DNA of 64,000 nt, from the NCBI GenBank assembly GCA_034440635.1, contig JAOTON010001819.1:124001-188000 (forward strand), read 5' to 3'. The notes below the pieces were generated by a model. The model saw only the letters and a list, made by a program, of their open reading frames with translations, made no database searches and was not told the origin of the DNA. The position numbers were made by a program, and so were the translations under genes. How positions within the stretch are numbered: the stretch's first letter is position 1; the number at the start of each line of letters is the position of its first letter. Shown piece after piece: positions 1 through 11,500 of the stretch. The stretch is from Lepas anatifera. Lineage: Eukaryota; Arthropoda; Thecostraca; Lepadidae.

Positions 1-23
1 TCCCTCTAGGTAACAATATGCAC

Positions 24-930
24 TTAACCCACCAAATGGGAAGACAGAACATACCATTTTCCTCCTTTTCAGCGTCCCGCACATGTCCGCAACGCCCAGC
101 GGGTCATTTTTGTCCGTTTCATATTTGACACTCTCTCATGGCAAAGCCTTTCAAGTAAATCTTACAATCTCTTAACGATCTGACTCCCACTGGTCTTGGC
201 TTAAAGGGAATGTGGCACCTTGGTTGAATCCTGGAATTTAGTGAAATCGGGCGTACTTTTAGCCAAAAATAATGAAACCACTCATGATTTCTCTGAAAAA
301 TGTACAATAAGCTCAATATTTTGTTTTTAAAAATGCTCCTCTAGAAAAGGAAACAAATATCAGCCTGTGGATGATGTCACGATCTGGCAACCACTACCAT
401 ACTTGAAACGCTGTAAGAGCTTCGATTGGCTGATGCTCATCGTAACGTCACCATATGTCGTCACACCAGTAGCTCACAACAATGGCCGCCCGGCGACGGG
501 CTGATGGGGGGCTAGTGTCAGGTAGGTTTTAGCTTTTTTCTACGGAAATATCCAGTTCCAAGACAAATGAAATATGGAGTGCCGGGTTTTCCGACTTGCT
601 TTACAACTTGGCTATCTCAGTTAAAATCACGTTGTGAAGGTGCCACATTCCCATTAATCTCAAGCATGCAAACTCTTTTCGGCTTTCCATATTTTACGGC
701 TAGAAACAAAATTTGTGAAGCTACTTCACGTCGGCCAAAACCTCGCCAAAATAAGTTCCACCAAAATCGTCCCATGAAATTCTAGAAATTTGCAGATGAA
801 TTATTCGACTTGTCCACACTCTAAAACATGCAACCGTATAATAAATATGAACATCACTCCACTGGTACCGATTCTGCAGCCTGTCAAAGTCAGAGGACAA
901 AAATGACCCGATGGGCGGAAATGGGTTAAT
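24..930. repeat. Diverged inverted-repeat element (possible)
   Basis: Two short blocks recur in inverted order. GGGTCATTTTTGTCC at about 97-111 matches the complement at about 892-906, and GGGAATGTGGCACCTT near 208 matches the complement near 637. A related stretch (GCTATCTCAGTT, then CACGTT) occurs near 606 and again near 45898. This suggests a degraded foldback-like repeat; the ends are uncertain. Confidence 0.4.
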
Positions 931-1903
931 TAAACACAAAAGCCCGCATCCAACATTAGTGAACACATACATAAACATTTGGAGTTGCTTTGTTGGATAT
1001 TAGACGCAGTTGCACAGTGATGCAGCGAGCCTAAAAACGGGACGAAAATGCCAAAAATGGCTTTCTAGAATTGATATCAAATGCATGCGATGCGTCTGAG
1101 AATTGTTTGGAACCCGGAAAACCATCATTATTTTCTTCCTCTAGCGTACCACATCGGTTTCACAGGAGCTGAAACTTGAAACTTATTCTTCCTCGCTAAA
1201 TACGGGTATCTGGCCAGAAATAATAGCGTGATCTAAAACGTTAATAACGAGTGCTCACACCTCGCCATCCATAAAAAACGTAGACTAACATAAAGCCTGG
1301 GATGTTTGCGACCTTCTGGTTACAAAAATATGGTTCCAGCTGCTCCGGAGAATGCAGTGAAAACGTTTTAAAATACATATGTTTCGGAACTAAAATTCAT
1401 AACATACATCATATTTTCTTAGACTGGCAAAAAAGGCTCAGTCAGGATCACCTAGAAACTCATGCCATGCATTTTGGAAAGTGTCTTCTTTGCATCGGCG
1501 GAATCCGTAGGTCGGCAACCGACGGCCGAAAAAAGTTATGACAGTTTTAGTGGACGCATGTTCTACCAGTAGTTGGCGGGTGGTTGTGGCAATGATGCGA
1601 GTGGCATCCACCAATCGACGCTTATTATTTCATTTCTCCAATCAAATGACACATTTAAATGGGGAAGGGGTAAAAAATCACAAAATATGCGTAACAGTAT
1701 TTATGCACGGCCTCTAATTGAAGGAGGCAATAAAGTTGAGAAGCAGGAGGGTAAATTGAGACAGCGAAAGCAGGTTGTTTAATAGCTATTAGGGCACAGC
1801 GAGATCAGGCCGTGAATAAGAAAATTCAGATTTTAATTTTGGCTTACTTTCTTCCACTTTGTAAAGTGTTATTTTAAATCGATTTCCCGTTAATCTTTGC
1901 CCT
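931..1903. other. No gene seen
   Basis: AT-rich intergenic sequence with only short random ORFs. No splice-flanked conserved exon, RNA gene or obvious repeat was recognised. Confidence 0.5.
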
Positions 1904-1911
1904 CCACCCCC

Positions 1912-2297
1912 CAGTGGCGGATCCAGGAGGGGGGGCAAAAAAGGCAATTGCCCCCCCAAACAGAAAAGCTCGGGGCAAAACTATGTTTTTGCCCCCCCAA
2001 AGCGATCGACCTCCTTTTTTCCCCGACTCCTTTCAAGTTTATAGGCAGCATTTTGGTGCTTTAACTCTCAACTTCAAACAGAACCAGTTAAGTTCAGTGA
2101 AAATATCGGGCCTTGGATAGGAAAAAAGGATCTTGAGCTCATATTTCTCAGCCCGTGACGTTTGTGTTTTTGCTTCTTGCCTCAAACACCCGTACCGGAA
2201 AGTCATATTTTAGCGCAATTTTGCGTTGCGCGAGTTTTTTTTTTGTTTTTCGACTTTGGTTTGCCCCTCCCAAACCGACCGGCTAGATCCGCCACTG
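1912..2297. mobile_element. hAT-type MITE with 8-bp target duplication
   Basis: A 386-bp element bounded by inverted ends CAGTGGCGGATC and GATCCGCCACTG. It is flanked by CCACCCCC on both sides (1904-1911 and 2298-2305). An 8-bp duplication is the hallmark of the hAT superfamily. The ends are followed by G/C runs (gggggggcaaaaaaggcaat and gcccctcc). It has no coding capacity. Pieces of the same family appear near 19533, 31107, 34930, 35432 and 39470. Confidence 0.75.
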
Positions 2298-2305
2298 CCA
2301 CCCCC

Positions 2306-3473
2306 CCCGTCAAAACTGAATGTCATTTATGTATGTACAGCCGGTTCCAGAGTGATTGGTAGGTTGATAAATATATTAAAAACTATTACTCTTCTCATAA
2401 ACGTTTCGGCTCTAGCAATGATATTTGACGAGCTCTTTGAATTTGGGACCCTGCAAACTGGATGAGACGTCAATTTGGAAAATTATGAACAAAAAACTGT
2501 TTTCGCCGATCCCGGTAATTTCATGTGTCTTTTCTCAATTGCTTCCGAATTTTGGACCTTATGAAGTATTTTGCGCGTCAGTTCATGCATCCAGTTAAAA
2601 CGCAGCAGGTGAGGTAACAATGGTGTCGGTAAGGACCATCAATTGAGAGGTATTTTGCAAAAACGACCGCGGCCTAATACCTTCCAATCAGTATCGAAAC
2701 AGCTGTACATACTACCTCTTTTGGATTTTGAATAAAGTCGCTTGTCGCACTTTTTTGCGTTTCATGGCTGTTGAAGTCTAACAGCGGTTATCTTCTGATG
2801 ATGTTTTAATACCCAACACTCCCCTAAATGTGTTCCCAATGCTAATAAATACGAGGCGGGAATGCACTTTCCACTTCCAATGTTTGCCGGCTAACAACTA
2901 GGGAAATCCAATCATTAAATCAAATTATCAATCATGTAAATTGTTTCCCCTGCTATTACCTGGATTCAGCTAATCACATGGTCAGATTTGCGACTATGTA
3001 ATTATTTCGTAAAGCTACAGTCACTGTCAGAGCCGTTACAAACCCTCGATAGCCTCTGCATAAAGTAGCGCACCCAATGAGTGCCAAGGGGTGTTCTGGT
3101 GCCTTCGTTATGGACCTGACCTCAAAATGGATGTCCGCTCTAGATTTTCCTTTACAACAGCTTTCGAATGGTGTATAGAAACTCGATCGAACTCCTCTAG
3201 AAGCCGAGCTACTCCCGGCTTTTGTCAACCTTGTTTTGAGAACCAACATTGCCTTACATCGGTTTAGAAATGACATCATAACTCGGTGACCTGACCTGCC
3301 CTTGGATTGAAATTTCGTCAAGATGTATCAAATCGATTTTGGTTCGCACTTGCCACGCAACATTGCGCTAAGCCGAGGCGTTTTTCTCCCATCGCGAAAA
3401 ATTAAGAGAGGAAGTAGAATCGACCCCTGGCAAAAGGAGGGTTAAGAGGAAAAGCAAAATTTGGTGTGCTTGT
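2306..3473. other. No gene seen
   Basis: Intergenic sequence. The longest ORF (2974-3321, minus, 115 residues) has no recognisable motif and no exon signals that stand out. No repeat was recognised. Confidence 0.5.
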
Positions 3474-4504
3474 TTAACCCTCGCCCCACCGGGGGGCCAT
3501 CGATGGCCCCCTAAGGTTTTTCCGGGATAGCAGAAAAACGACGAGGCGCAGCACCGCGGTTGAGGGCTCTACCTCTCACTGCATCATTTTCCCATCATCC
3601 CTGAAATTTTTTACCCCGGGTCACCCAAGGTCAGGTCACCAGACGAGGTCAACCAAGGTCACCTCACTTCAACTTTAGAGCTCTGTAAGAGCTACATTTC
3701 AAAGTCGATCGATTTGAAACTTCCTACACTTCATGACCCCTCCAGGGTCTACAAGGTGTATATCCGGGATTTTTCGATTTCGTGCCCTGAGGTCAGGTCA
3801 CGAGGCGACCTCTCCCATTGGAAAAGCATGGGGAAAAGCTGTTTCATGATATAAAAGCCACAAAAATGATTGAAAATATTCAGACTGCTCAGAACAGCGT
3901 TTTTGGACATCCTTTCACGGATCCCAGGGGTCATATTTGCCCTTTGACTTTTCCAAGGTCATCCAAGGTCACCAAAGGTCAAAAACAGTATTTTGACAAT
4001 AACTTTTGACCTAATTAAGCTAGAGCGGTGAAACAAACACCATCGTGTTGGTCTTGTCACTGGCTTTCATTTGATATACGGCAAGGTCACTTTTTGACCT
4101 TTCGTGACCTCAGGTCATATTAGGTCACGAGGTGACCTCTGGAGGTCAAACCACTGGTGGGAGGTCTTTACGTTCCACATAGCGGAAAAAGTAATGGCAA
4201 TTTGCTATCAAATGTACTTTACCAGGCCTCAATAGCTCTAATGACATAATAGTTATGCCCAGTTTGCTTAATCATTGCATATTTGAGTGAAAATAGCCGA
4301 TCTTGACCTAATTTGACCTCTGGAGGTCAAGCCATTGGCCTGAGCACTAAAACATGTGAAGTAATTTCTTACTGAGTTTACGCGAGCTTTCTATTGCACT
4401 TTGCAGATTTGCGCTAACGCCCATATTTTCGGAGTTAGAGGGGGCCATCGATGGCCCCCGGTGGGGCGAAGGTGGCGCCGGACCCCCGGTGGGGCGAGGG
4501 TTAA
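3474..4504. mobile_element. TTAA-flanked non-autonomous DNA element rich in AGGTCA
   Basis: TTAA at 3474-3477 and at 4501-4504 flank a 1,023-bp body. Its inverted ends read CCCTCGCCCCACCGGGGG on the left and the complement on the right. A second inner inverted block, GGGGCCATCGATGGCCCC, sits at both ends. TTAA duplication with a 5' CCC start is typical of piggyBac-type elements. The interior has about 20 RGGTCA/TGACCY half-sites, including three in direct repeat with 4-bp spacing at 3956-3981. There is no transposase. Confidence 0.8.
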
Positions 4505-5351
4505 GCCACCTGATGGAGAGCTTCAAATTGAACCCAAAATCATTGCTCTATCATTATTATTTATTGAGCTATGAATTTCGTCCCGTTTTTCAGGCCTCCT
4601 GCATCACTGTGAGTTGTACCGCGTTAACACACAATGAATCCAGGAAAAACATCCACATGTTGTACATGTATACCTTGCCCAGATATTTTGAACGAGACAC
4701 CGGAAATTTTTACCGCGACAAAGCAAGTGCTAACACAAATCATCTAAAACCCTGCCAACAGGGAAAGAGTTGGCGACGCCATATGACCCTGGCAGTTGGT
4801 GCGTCGATAAGCCCCAAAAATTATTATTAACACAAATCATCTAGACGGGCAGTGACACCAATAACCAGCTTCAAAGTACAGCCTTGTTAAAGATCAAGGG
4901 TCCACTCAAAGACTCACTATATGTAGAAATAAGCACCGACCGGTGGGCGGGTGCTTTGTTTAGCATCGGACTGGCCTCTCGCCCGAACAGAGCGGCGGTG
5001 ACATTCATAACTAATGACTCGTCTGTGACATTAGTGAGTGAGATGAGTACACAGAGGTTTCCGTTAGTCTGCCGCTTCTGATTTCTACTTGAACTTCCCA
5101 CAGACATTGTTCGCAAGTGATGTGAAAAATAGTGATGAATTTCTTACCAGGACGGCTTATTTTTACTTATCCCGTATTTCAGCTAACAGGTGGAAGATGG
5201 CCAAGTATTACCAGTGCCAATCTGACAATGAATGCATTTGGTTTGCTTCATCATCTCCTTGAAACACCAATGGTTCAACCAGAAGTCTAGTCTAAAGCTC
5301 TGTGCCGCCGTAAGGCCGGGTTTGGGAGCCGGTGTTTTGGCGTCAGCCGAC
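4505..5351. other. KIF21 intron, 5' part of the downstream interval
   Basis: This lies downstream of exon h on the minus strand, so it should be intron if the gene continues past position 1. No further KIF21 exon was recognised. Confidence 0.5.
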
Positions 5352-5528
5352 CTTTTTCGTCGCCGCTGTCGCTGCTGTCCGGCTCCGGCTCCGGCTCCGT
5401 CGAGCGGCCGCCTTCGCTGCTGGTGCGCCGCAGTTGGCTCTTGTTTCGCTGCCGCTCCAGGTCACGGCGCGCCTCCTCAATCAGCTCCGTCACACCGCCC
5501 GGCTCCGTCAGGGACAACTCCACACCGT
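5352..5528 (-). CDS. KIF21: KIF21 exon h: stalk segment
   Basis: 177 nt, phase 1 to phase 1. The acceptor is GTCTGTCCTCAG before ACGGTG; the donor is probably GAAAAAG|GTCGGC. It encodes [20 protein letters not shown] and LERQRNK, like the KIF21 segment with IDLAKKDLEKLKRK, then an acidic serine-rich stretch with a (EP)n run and DSSDSGDEK. The first ~45 nt and the acceptor are tandemly repeated just upstream. The donor is the least certain border of the gene. Confidence 0.78.
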
Positions 5529-8500
5529 CTGAGGACAGACTACTCATCAGCTCCGTCACACCGCCCGGCTCCGTCAGGGACAACTCCACACCGCCGCCTG
5601 AGGGAGACTAATCACTTAGCTCCGTCACACTGCCCGGCTCCGTCAGGGACAACTCCACACCACCTGAAGGAGACTAATCACTCAGCTCACCTCACCACCC
5701 ACTCAGCCGGGCTCCGTCGGGGAGGCTCCGTCTACACCGCCTACGGGGCGTGAAAAATTTAAATGTATTTACTCCGAAGGTAGATATTCAAGTTGAGCTT
5801 AAACGAAGTGTTTACAAGCCACTAATAGTGAAGGATTGTTTGGTGAATGGAATTGGTCGGAATGAAACTCCTAAATTTAAAAATGGCAAACAATGTTTAA
5901 GAGAAATGACAGTTTGTATCCCAAGACGCCTTGCAAGAAGTTCCTGAGGCTTCATTTATATAAAGCAAGGCCCATATCCCACACAATCAACCGCCCAGCT
6001 GTAACTACCGAAATATTCCTACCAAAGCTGGCAGTTGGGGCAGCCTGAAACAGCCGAGCTGTTCTGGGCCGGGCCCCGCTGAGCCAGGTGTCGACCGAGG
6101 ACTGTGAGCAGGCACAGGAGAGGACGGCAGGAGAGTGAGGACCGGCGACGGCAGCAGCGTCAGCGGTGGCGGCGAGGACCGGCGGGGGCACTGTGTACGT
6201 CTCGTCCAGACATGGCGGACCGAGCTCCTCGTAGCGGCGCACCAGCGAGCGCACCACGCCGCTGCCCCACACGCCGTCTGCTGACCGGAGAAGAGGGTCA
6301 GACGCCAGCACAGGGCTGCTGCACTGGCTGAGGTCAGGAAGCGGACAACACTCGGAACAGGACATGTCAAACACTCCGCCTTCAGGAGAGACGTTCACGC
6401 CAGCACTACATTGATGAAGGACCACAGAAACCAACTGAATGGGAGCGAGGATCTTCAGGCAGGATCAGAAGCATCTGCCATGCATTTCAAGTTTCAGACC
6501 GTTTTACCCTGGCAGCTCGGTTTAGCCAGGCCAGTGGGCCCCGGTCCTGTCACCTCGGGCGAGTCCCGCCCGTGGGCCCCGGTCCTGTCACCTCGGGTTA
6601 GCCAGGCCAGTGGGTCCCGGTCCTGTCACCTCGGGCGAGTCCCGCCCATGGGTCCCGGTCCTGTCACCTCGGGCGAGTCCCGCCCGTGGGTCCCGGTCCT
6701 GTCACCTCGGGCGAGTCCCGCCCATGGGTCCCGGTCCTGTCACCTCGGGCGAGTCCCGCCCGTGGGTCCCGGTCCTGTCACCTCGGGCGAGTCCCGCCCG
6801 TGGGTCCCGGTCCTGTCACCTCGGGCGAGTCCCGCCCGTGGGCCCCGGTACTGTCACCTCGGGCGAGTCCCGCCCGTGGGCCCCGGTCCTGTCACCTCGG
6901 GCGAGTCCCGCCCGTGGGTCCCGGTCCTGTCACCTCGGGCGAGTCCCGCCCGTGGGCCCCGGTCCTGTCACCTCGGGCGAGTCCCGCCCGTGGGCCCCGG
7001 TCCTGTCACCTGAGCCGGCGGGCCGTGGACTCAGCGTCAGACGGTTAGCCTGCCGGTTGGCCAGCTGTTTACGAAGTTGTTGGCACGTGTTCTCAGACTC
7101 CAGCAGCTGCGCCCGGAGGTCCTCGATCTCTTGCAGGTACTTGGCCACCACCTGGGTGACGTCACCATCCGGGTCTGCCAAGGGTATCACGCTCAGCAAA
7201 CCTCGGCGCATCAGGCACATTCCGAAGCAGTCACCGCGGCGTGTAGGCTCCACATGATAAAGCGCCAGTACAACTAAACATTGACATATCGACAGTGATA
7301 GCACTAACACCCCGACACAACAGCAGTGCGACACCAGTCTCTGCACTAAGCGAGAACTTACTCCACCCAACAGATGGGCCACCACTGACCGTCTCCAATC
7401 CACTCGGCGGCGGCGCGCTCGGCCAGCAGCTGCAAGTTGCGGGCTGTCAGCGTCTGGATCGTGTCCTGGATCGCCTTCACGCGCATGCGCAGACTGTGGT
7501 TCTCCGTCTGCAGCATGTTGTTCTCGTGGAACATGTCGTTGATAGCCTCGCCGCCGTCCTCTGTCACCACTCGCTTGCCCTGCGGACGGCCCGGGTGGAG
7601 AGGGTTTGTGAGCCCGACAGACTCCGACGGGCCGGGGGGGGGGTGGGGGCAGGCTCGTGGGTCCGACAGACTGCGACAGGCCGGAGGACAGGTTCGTGGG
7701 TCCGATAGACTGCAGACGACCCGGAGGGACAGGTTCGTGGGTCCGACAGACAGCGGAAGGCCCGCGGAGGGAGAGGTTCGTGGGTCCGATAGACTGCGGA
7801 CGGCCTGGAGGGAGAGGTTCGTGGGTCCGACAGACAGCGGAAGGCCCGCGGAGAGACAGGTTCGTGGGTCCGACAGACTGCGACAGGCCGGAGGACAGGT
7901 TCGTGGGTCCGATAGACTGCAGACGACCCGGAGGGACAGGTTCGTGGGTCCGACAGACAGCGGAAGGCCCGCGGAGGGAGAGGTTCGTGGGTCCGATAGA
8001 CTGCGGACGGCCCGCGGGAGGGAGAGGTTCGTGGGTCCGACAGACAGCGGAAGGCCCGCGGAGGGACAGGTTCGTGGGTCCGACAGACTGCGGACGGCCC
8101 GCGGAGGGACAGGTTCGTGGGTCCGATAGACTGCGGACGGCCCGTGGGAGGGACAGGTTCGTGGGTCCGACAGACTGCGGACGGCCCGCGGAGGGACAGG
8201 TTCGTGGGTCCGACAGACTGCGGACGGCCCGCGGGAGGGACAGGTTCGTGGGTCCGACAGACTGCAGACGGCCCGCGGGAGGGAGAGGTTCGTGGGTCTG
8301 ACAGACTGCGGACGGCCCGCGGGAGGGAGAGGTTCGTGGGTCCGATAGACTGCGACGGCGGGTCAATGGGTTCTAAAGAACTGGAGGAACCAGCTCACTG
8401 GTGTCTGAAGGGCGGGGGGAGGCAACGACTGTTAGGGTTGGAAGGTGTACAAAGTCGGTGACCTTATGCCAAGTGACGGGCGGGGAATAAGTGTAAACCA

Positions 8501-11500
8501 CATACACAGCTATGTGCTGCGCGTACCATACATTTCTTCAGGGTTATCCGAAACCAGCCGACAGAAAATCAGCCGTTACGTTTTCTCTCTGAGTACAAAT
8601 CTGCCGCGCAAAGGTGAAACCACTTACGTCCCATGCAAAACGTATGGGACATACACGGTTTCACCTTCGCACGGCAGAAATGACACGGTAGGTACAATAC
8701 AGAAATATACAGAATATCAAAACAGATCTCTGAAATTTTATACGGAAAGCAAAAAATTCCATCACAATATCTGAAACACAACACGTGCACCTAGATAGCA
8801 CACTAGGGCAGTCAGCGTCCCATGTTTTTCGAGGTGCAATGCTGATGACTGATCCGATTCCATTCCCTGCCGATCCATGATCCACAGCCCGCATTAAAAA
8901 GGGGCGAACCTTCGCGCCGCAGCAAGTCTGGCAATACTCAACTTTCCACGTGATATTGATACACTCCACCCTACGGCACGATATCTTGCAGTAACACAGG
9001 GCGTTGTACAAGCAGCATGCGGTACAATCTCCTCTCACCATCTCACCATCTCCTCCCACCGTCGAGCTCCCACCGGGACCAATTGCCTGAGGTTGGGCCC
9101 AGCAGGCGAGCCGCGCCCTCTGGGTGCGGAGCGCCACAGCGCCCGCCTCGCACCTGTCTGTACTCCATCAGCTCCAGCTGCAGCTGCTGGATCTCCTGGC
9201 GCAGCAGCGCGATGGTGCGCGACGTCTTGTCCTGGTTCATCGTCACCCTGTTCTTGATGTTGCGCGCCCGGTTGGCGTACTTGAGCGTGTTGAGCGTCTC
9301 CATGAAGTCGGCGTCGGAGGGGGAGACGCAGGCGATCATCAGCGTGCGGCTGTTGCCTGAGGCGATACAGGCGCGTTAAAGAGAAAGTCCCTCCAGCACC
9401 ACCACAGAGGCCCGGGAGGGGTGGGGGGAGCTGAGGGGCAGGGACACTCAGCACCAAACGACCAGGTCCAATCAGGTACTTGCAAAGCAAAATACAAGCG
9501 AAGCGAAAGATGAATTAAAATACGGAAAATTTGAAGAATAGCCAACTTATAGTATTTGCACACCAACGCGGGGCCAAAACATCACTTTTCACTAAATGAT
9601 TGTATCATAATAGGATATTGGAGATATTGAAAACAGTCACATCACAATTTGTCTCAAACTGTGAAATGCACTGTTCGTAGTTGCCTATGCACCGCCGATG
9701 TAAAAGGCCCTGAGGGCTCGTCACACTCACTATCCCCTGACAGAAGATTATGTCCAAAATTCACCGCACAATCAGGGTTCGGGAGAAACTCGGCTGCCAA
9801 ACGAGTCTCTGCTGACACGGCACCAGCATTTGCCTCCCACAGTGACGCAGGAGACGGCAGTGTTGAATGCGGAGCGGGGGCTCACCTCCCAGTGAGTCCT
9901 GCAGCAGTCGCGTCAGCTTGGAGTCTCGGTACGGAATGTGCGAAGACTTCTTGGACTCGTCTCCCAGCGCGGAGATGACGTTCCCCAGAGCAAGCTGGCA
10001 GTGAGCAGGCGCGCGCGCCGTTACATCAGACAGCTCGAAGGCAACTCAACACAATCACAGTGGAAGCATAGGGATCACAACTCTAGCTGTTAATTCATGA
10101 AACCACAAATGCATACGGCATATGTAACGGCACAAGCTCATGCATGTTCCGCAATTCACAGCACACCACTAAAACTCGCTTTGGCCGACAGCTAAAACCA
10201 ACATCATAAGTTAACTGTCCCTGTCTAGCATGCACGCTTCTCTGGGTAGCTGGTTCATTAACCCCCGGGCCCGGCGTGCGCGCTCCCCTGGGTGGTTGGT
10301 TCATTAACCCCCGGGGCTGGCGTGCACGCTCCCCTGGGTGGTTGGTTCGTTAGCCCCCGGGTCTGGCGTGCACGCTTCTCTGGGTAGCTGGTTCATTAAC
10401 CCCCGGGCCCGGCGTGCGCGCTCCCCTGGGTGGTTGGTTCGTTAGCCCCCGGGTCTGGCGTGCACGCTTCCCTGGGTGGTTGGTTCGTTAGCCCCCGGGT
10501 CTGGCGTGCGCGCTCCCCTGGGTGGTTGGTTCGTTAGCCCCCGGGCCCGGCGTGCGCGCTCCCCTGGGTGGTTGGTTCGTTAGCCCCCGGGTCTGGCGTG
10601 CGCGCTTCCCTGAGTGGTTGGTTCGTTAGCCCCCGGGTCTGGCGTGCACGCTTCCCTGGGTGGTTGGTTCGTTAGCCCCCGGGTCTGGCGTGCGCGCTTC
10701 CCTGGGTGGTTGGTTCGTTAGCCCCCGGGTCTGGCGTGCGCGCTTCCCTGGGTGGTTGGTTCGTTAGCCCCCGGGTTTGGCATGCGCGCTTCCCTGGGTG
10801 GTTGGTTCGTTAGCCCCCGGGGCTGGCATGCGCGCTCCCCTGGGTGGTTGGCTCGTTAGCCCCCGGGTCTGGCGTGCACGCTTCCCTGGGTGGTTGGTTC
10901 GTTAGCCCCCGGGTCTGGCGTGCGCGCTTCCCTGGGTGGTTGGTTCGTTAGCCCCCGGGTCTGGCGTGCACGCTTCCCTGGGTGGTTGGTTCGTTAGCCC
11001 CCGGGTCTGGCGTGCGCGCTTCCCTGGGTGGTTGGTTCGTTAGCCCCCGGGTCTGGCGTGCACGCTTCCCTGGGTGGTTGGTTCGTTAGCCCCCGGGTCT
11101 GGCGTGCGCGCTTCCCTGGGTGGTTGGTTCGTTAGCCCCCGGGTCTGGCGTGCGCGCTTCCCTGGGTGGTTGGTTCGTTAGCCCTCGGGTCTGGCATGCG
11201 CGCTTCCCTGGGTGGTTGGTTCGTTAGCCCCCGGGGCTGGCATGCGCGCTCCCCTGGGTGGTTGGCTCGTTAGCCCCCGGGTCTGGCGTGCACGCTTCCC
11301 TGGGTGGTTGGTTCGTTAGCCCCCGGGTCTGGCGTGCGCGCTTCCCTGGGTGGTTGGTTCGTTAGCCCCCGGGTCTGGCGTGCACGCTTCCCTGGGTGGT
11401 TGGTTCGTTAGCCCCCGGGTCTGGCGTGCGCGCTTCCCTGGGTGGTTGGTTCGTTAGCCCCCGGGTCTGGCGTGCGCGCTTCCCTGGGTGGTTGGTTCGT

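Noticed and set aside
2974..3321. 115-residue minus ORF
   Set aside because: No recognisable motif, no repeat-family context and no convincing exon signals; length is compatible with chance.
6005..6370. Candidate extra KIF21 exon
   Set aside because: Open and preceded by an acceptor-like CCTCAG, but the translation is low complexity, and exons g and h already join in phase.
6411..7257. Plus-strand ORFs of 200-215 residues over the 38-bp array
   Set aside because: Repeat translation in three frames; no conserved motif.
6930..8366. 478-residue minus-strand ORF
   Set aside because: It reads through the 38-bp array, exon g and the 43-bp array; only the exon g part (7010-7174) is KIF21.
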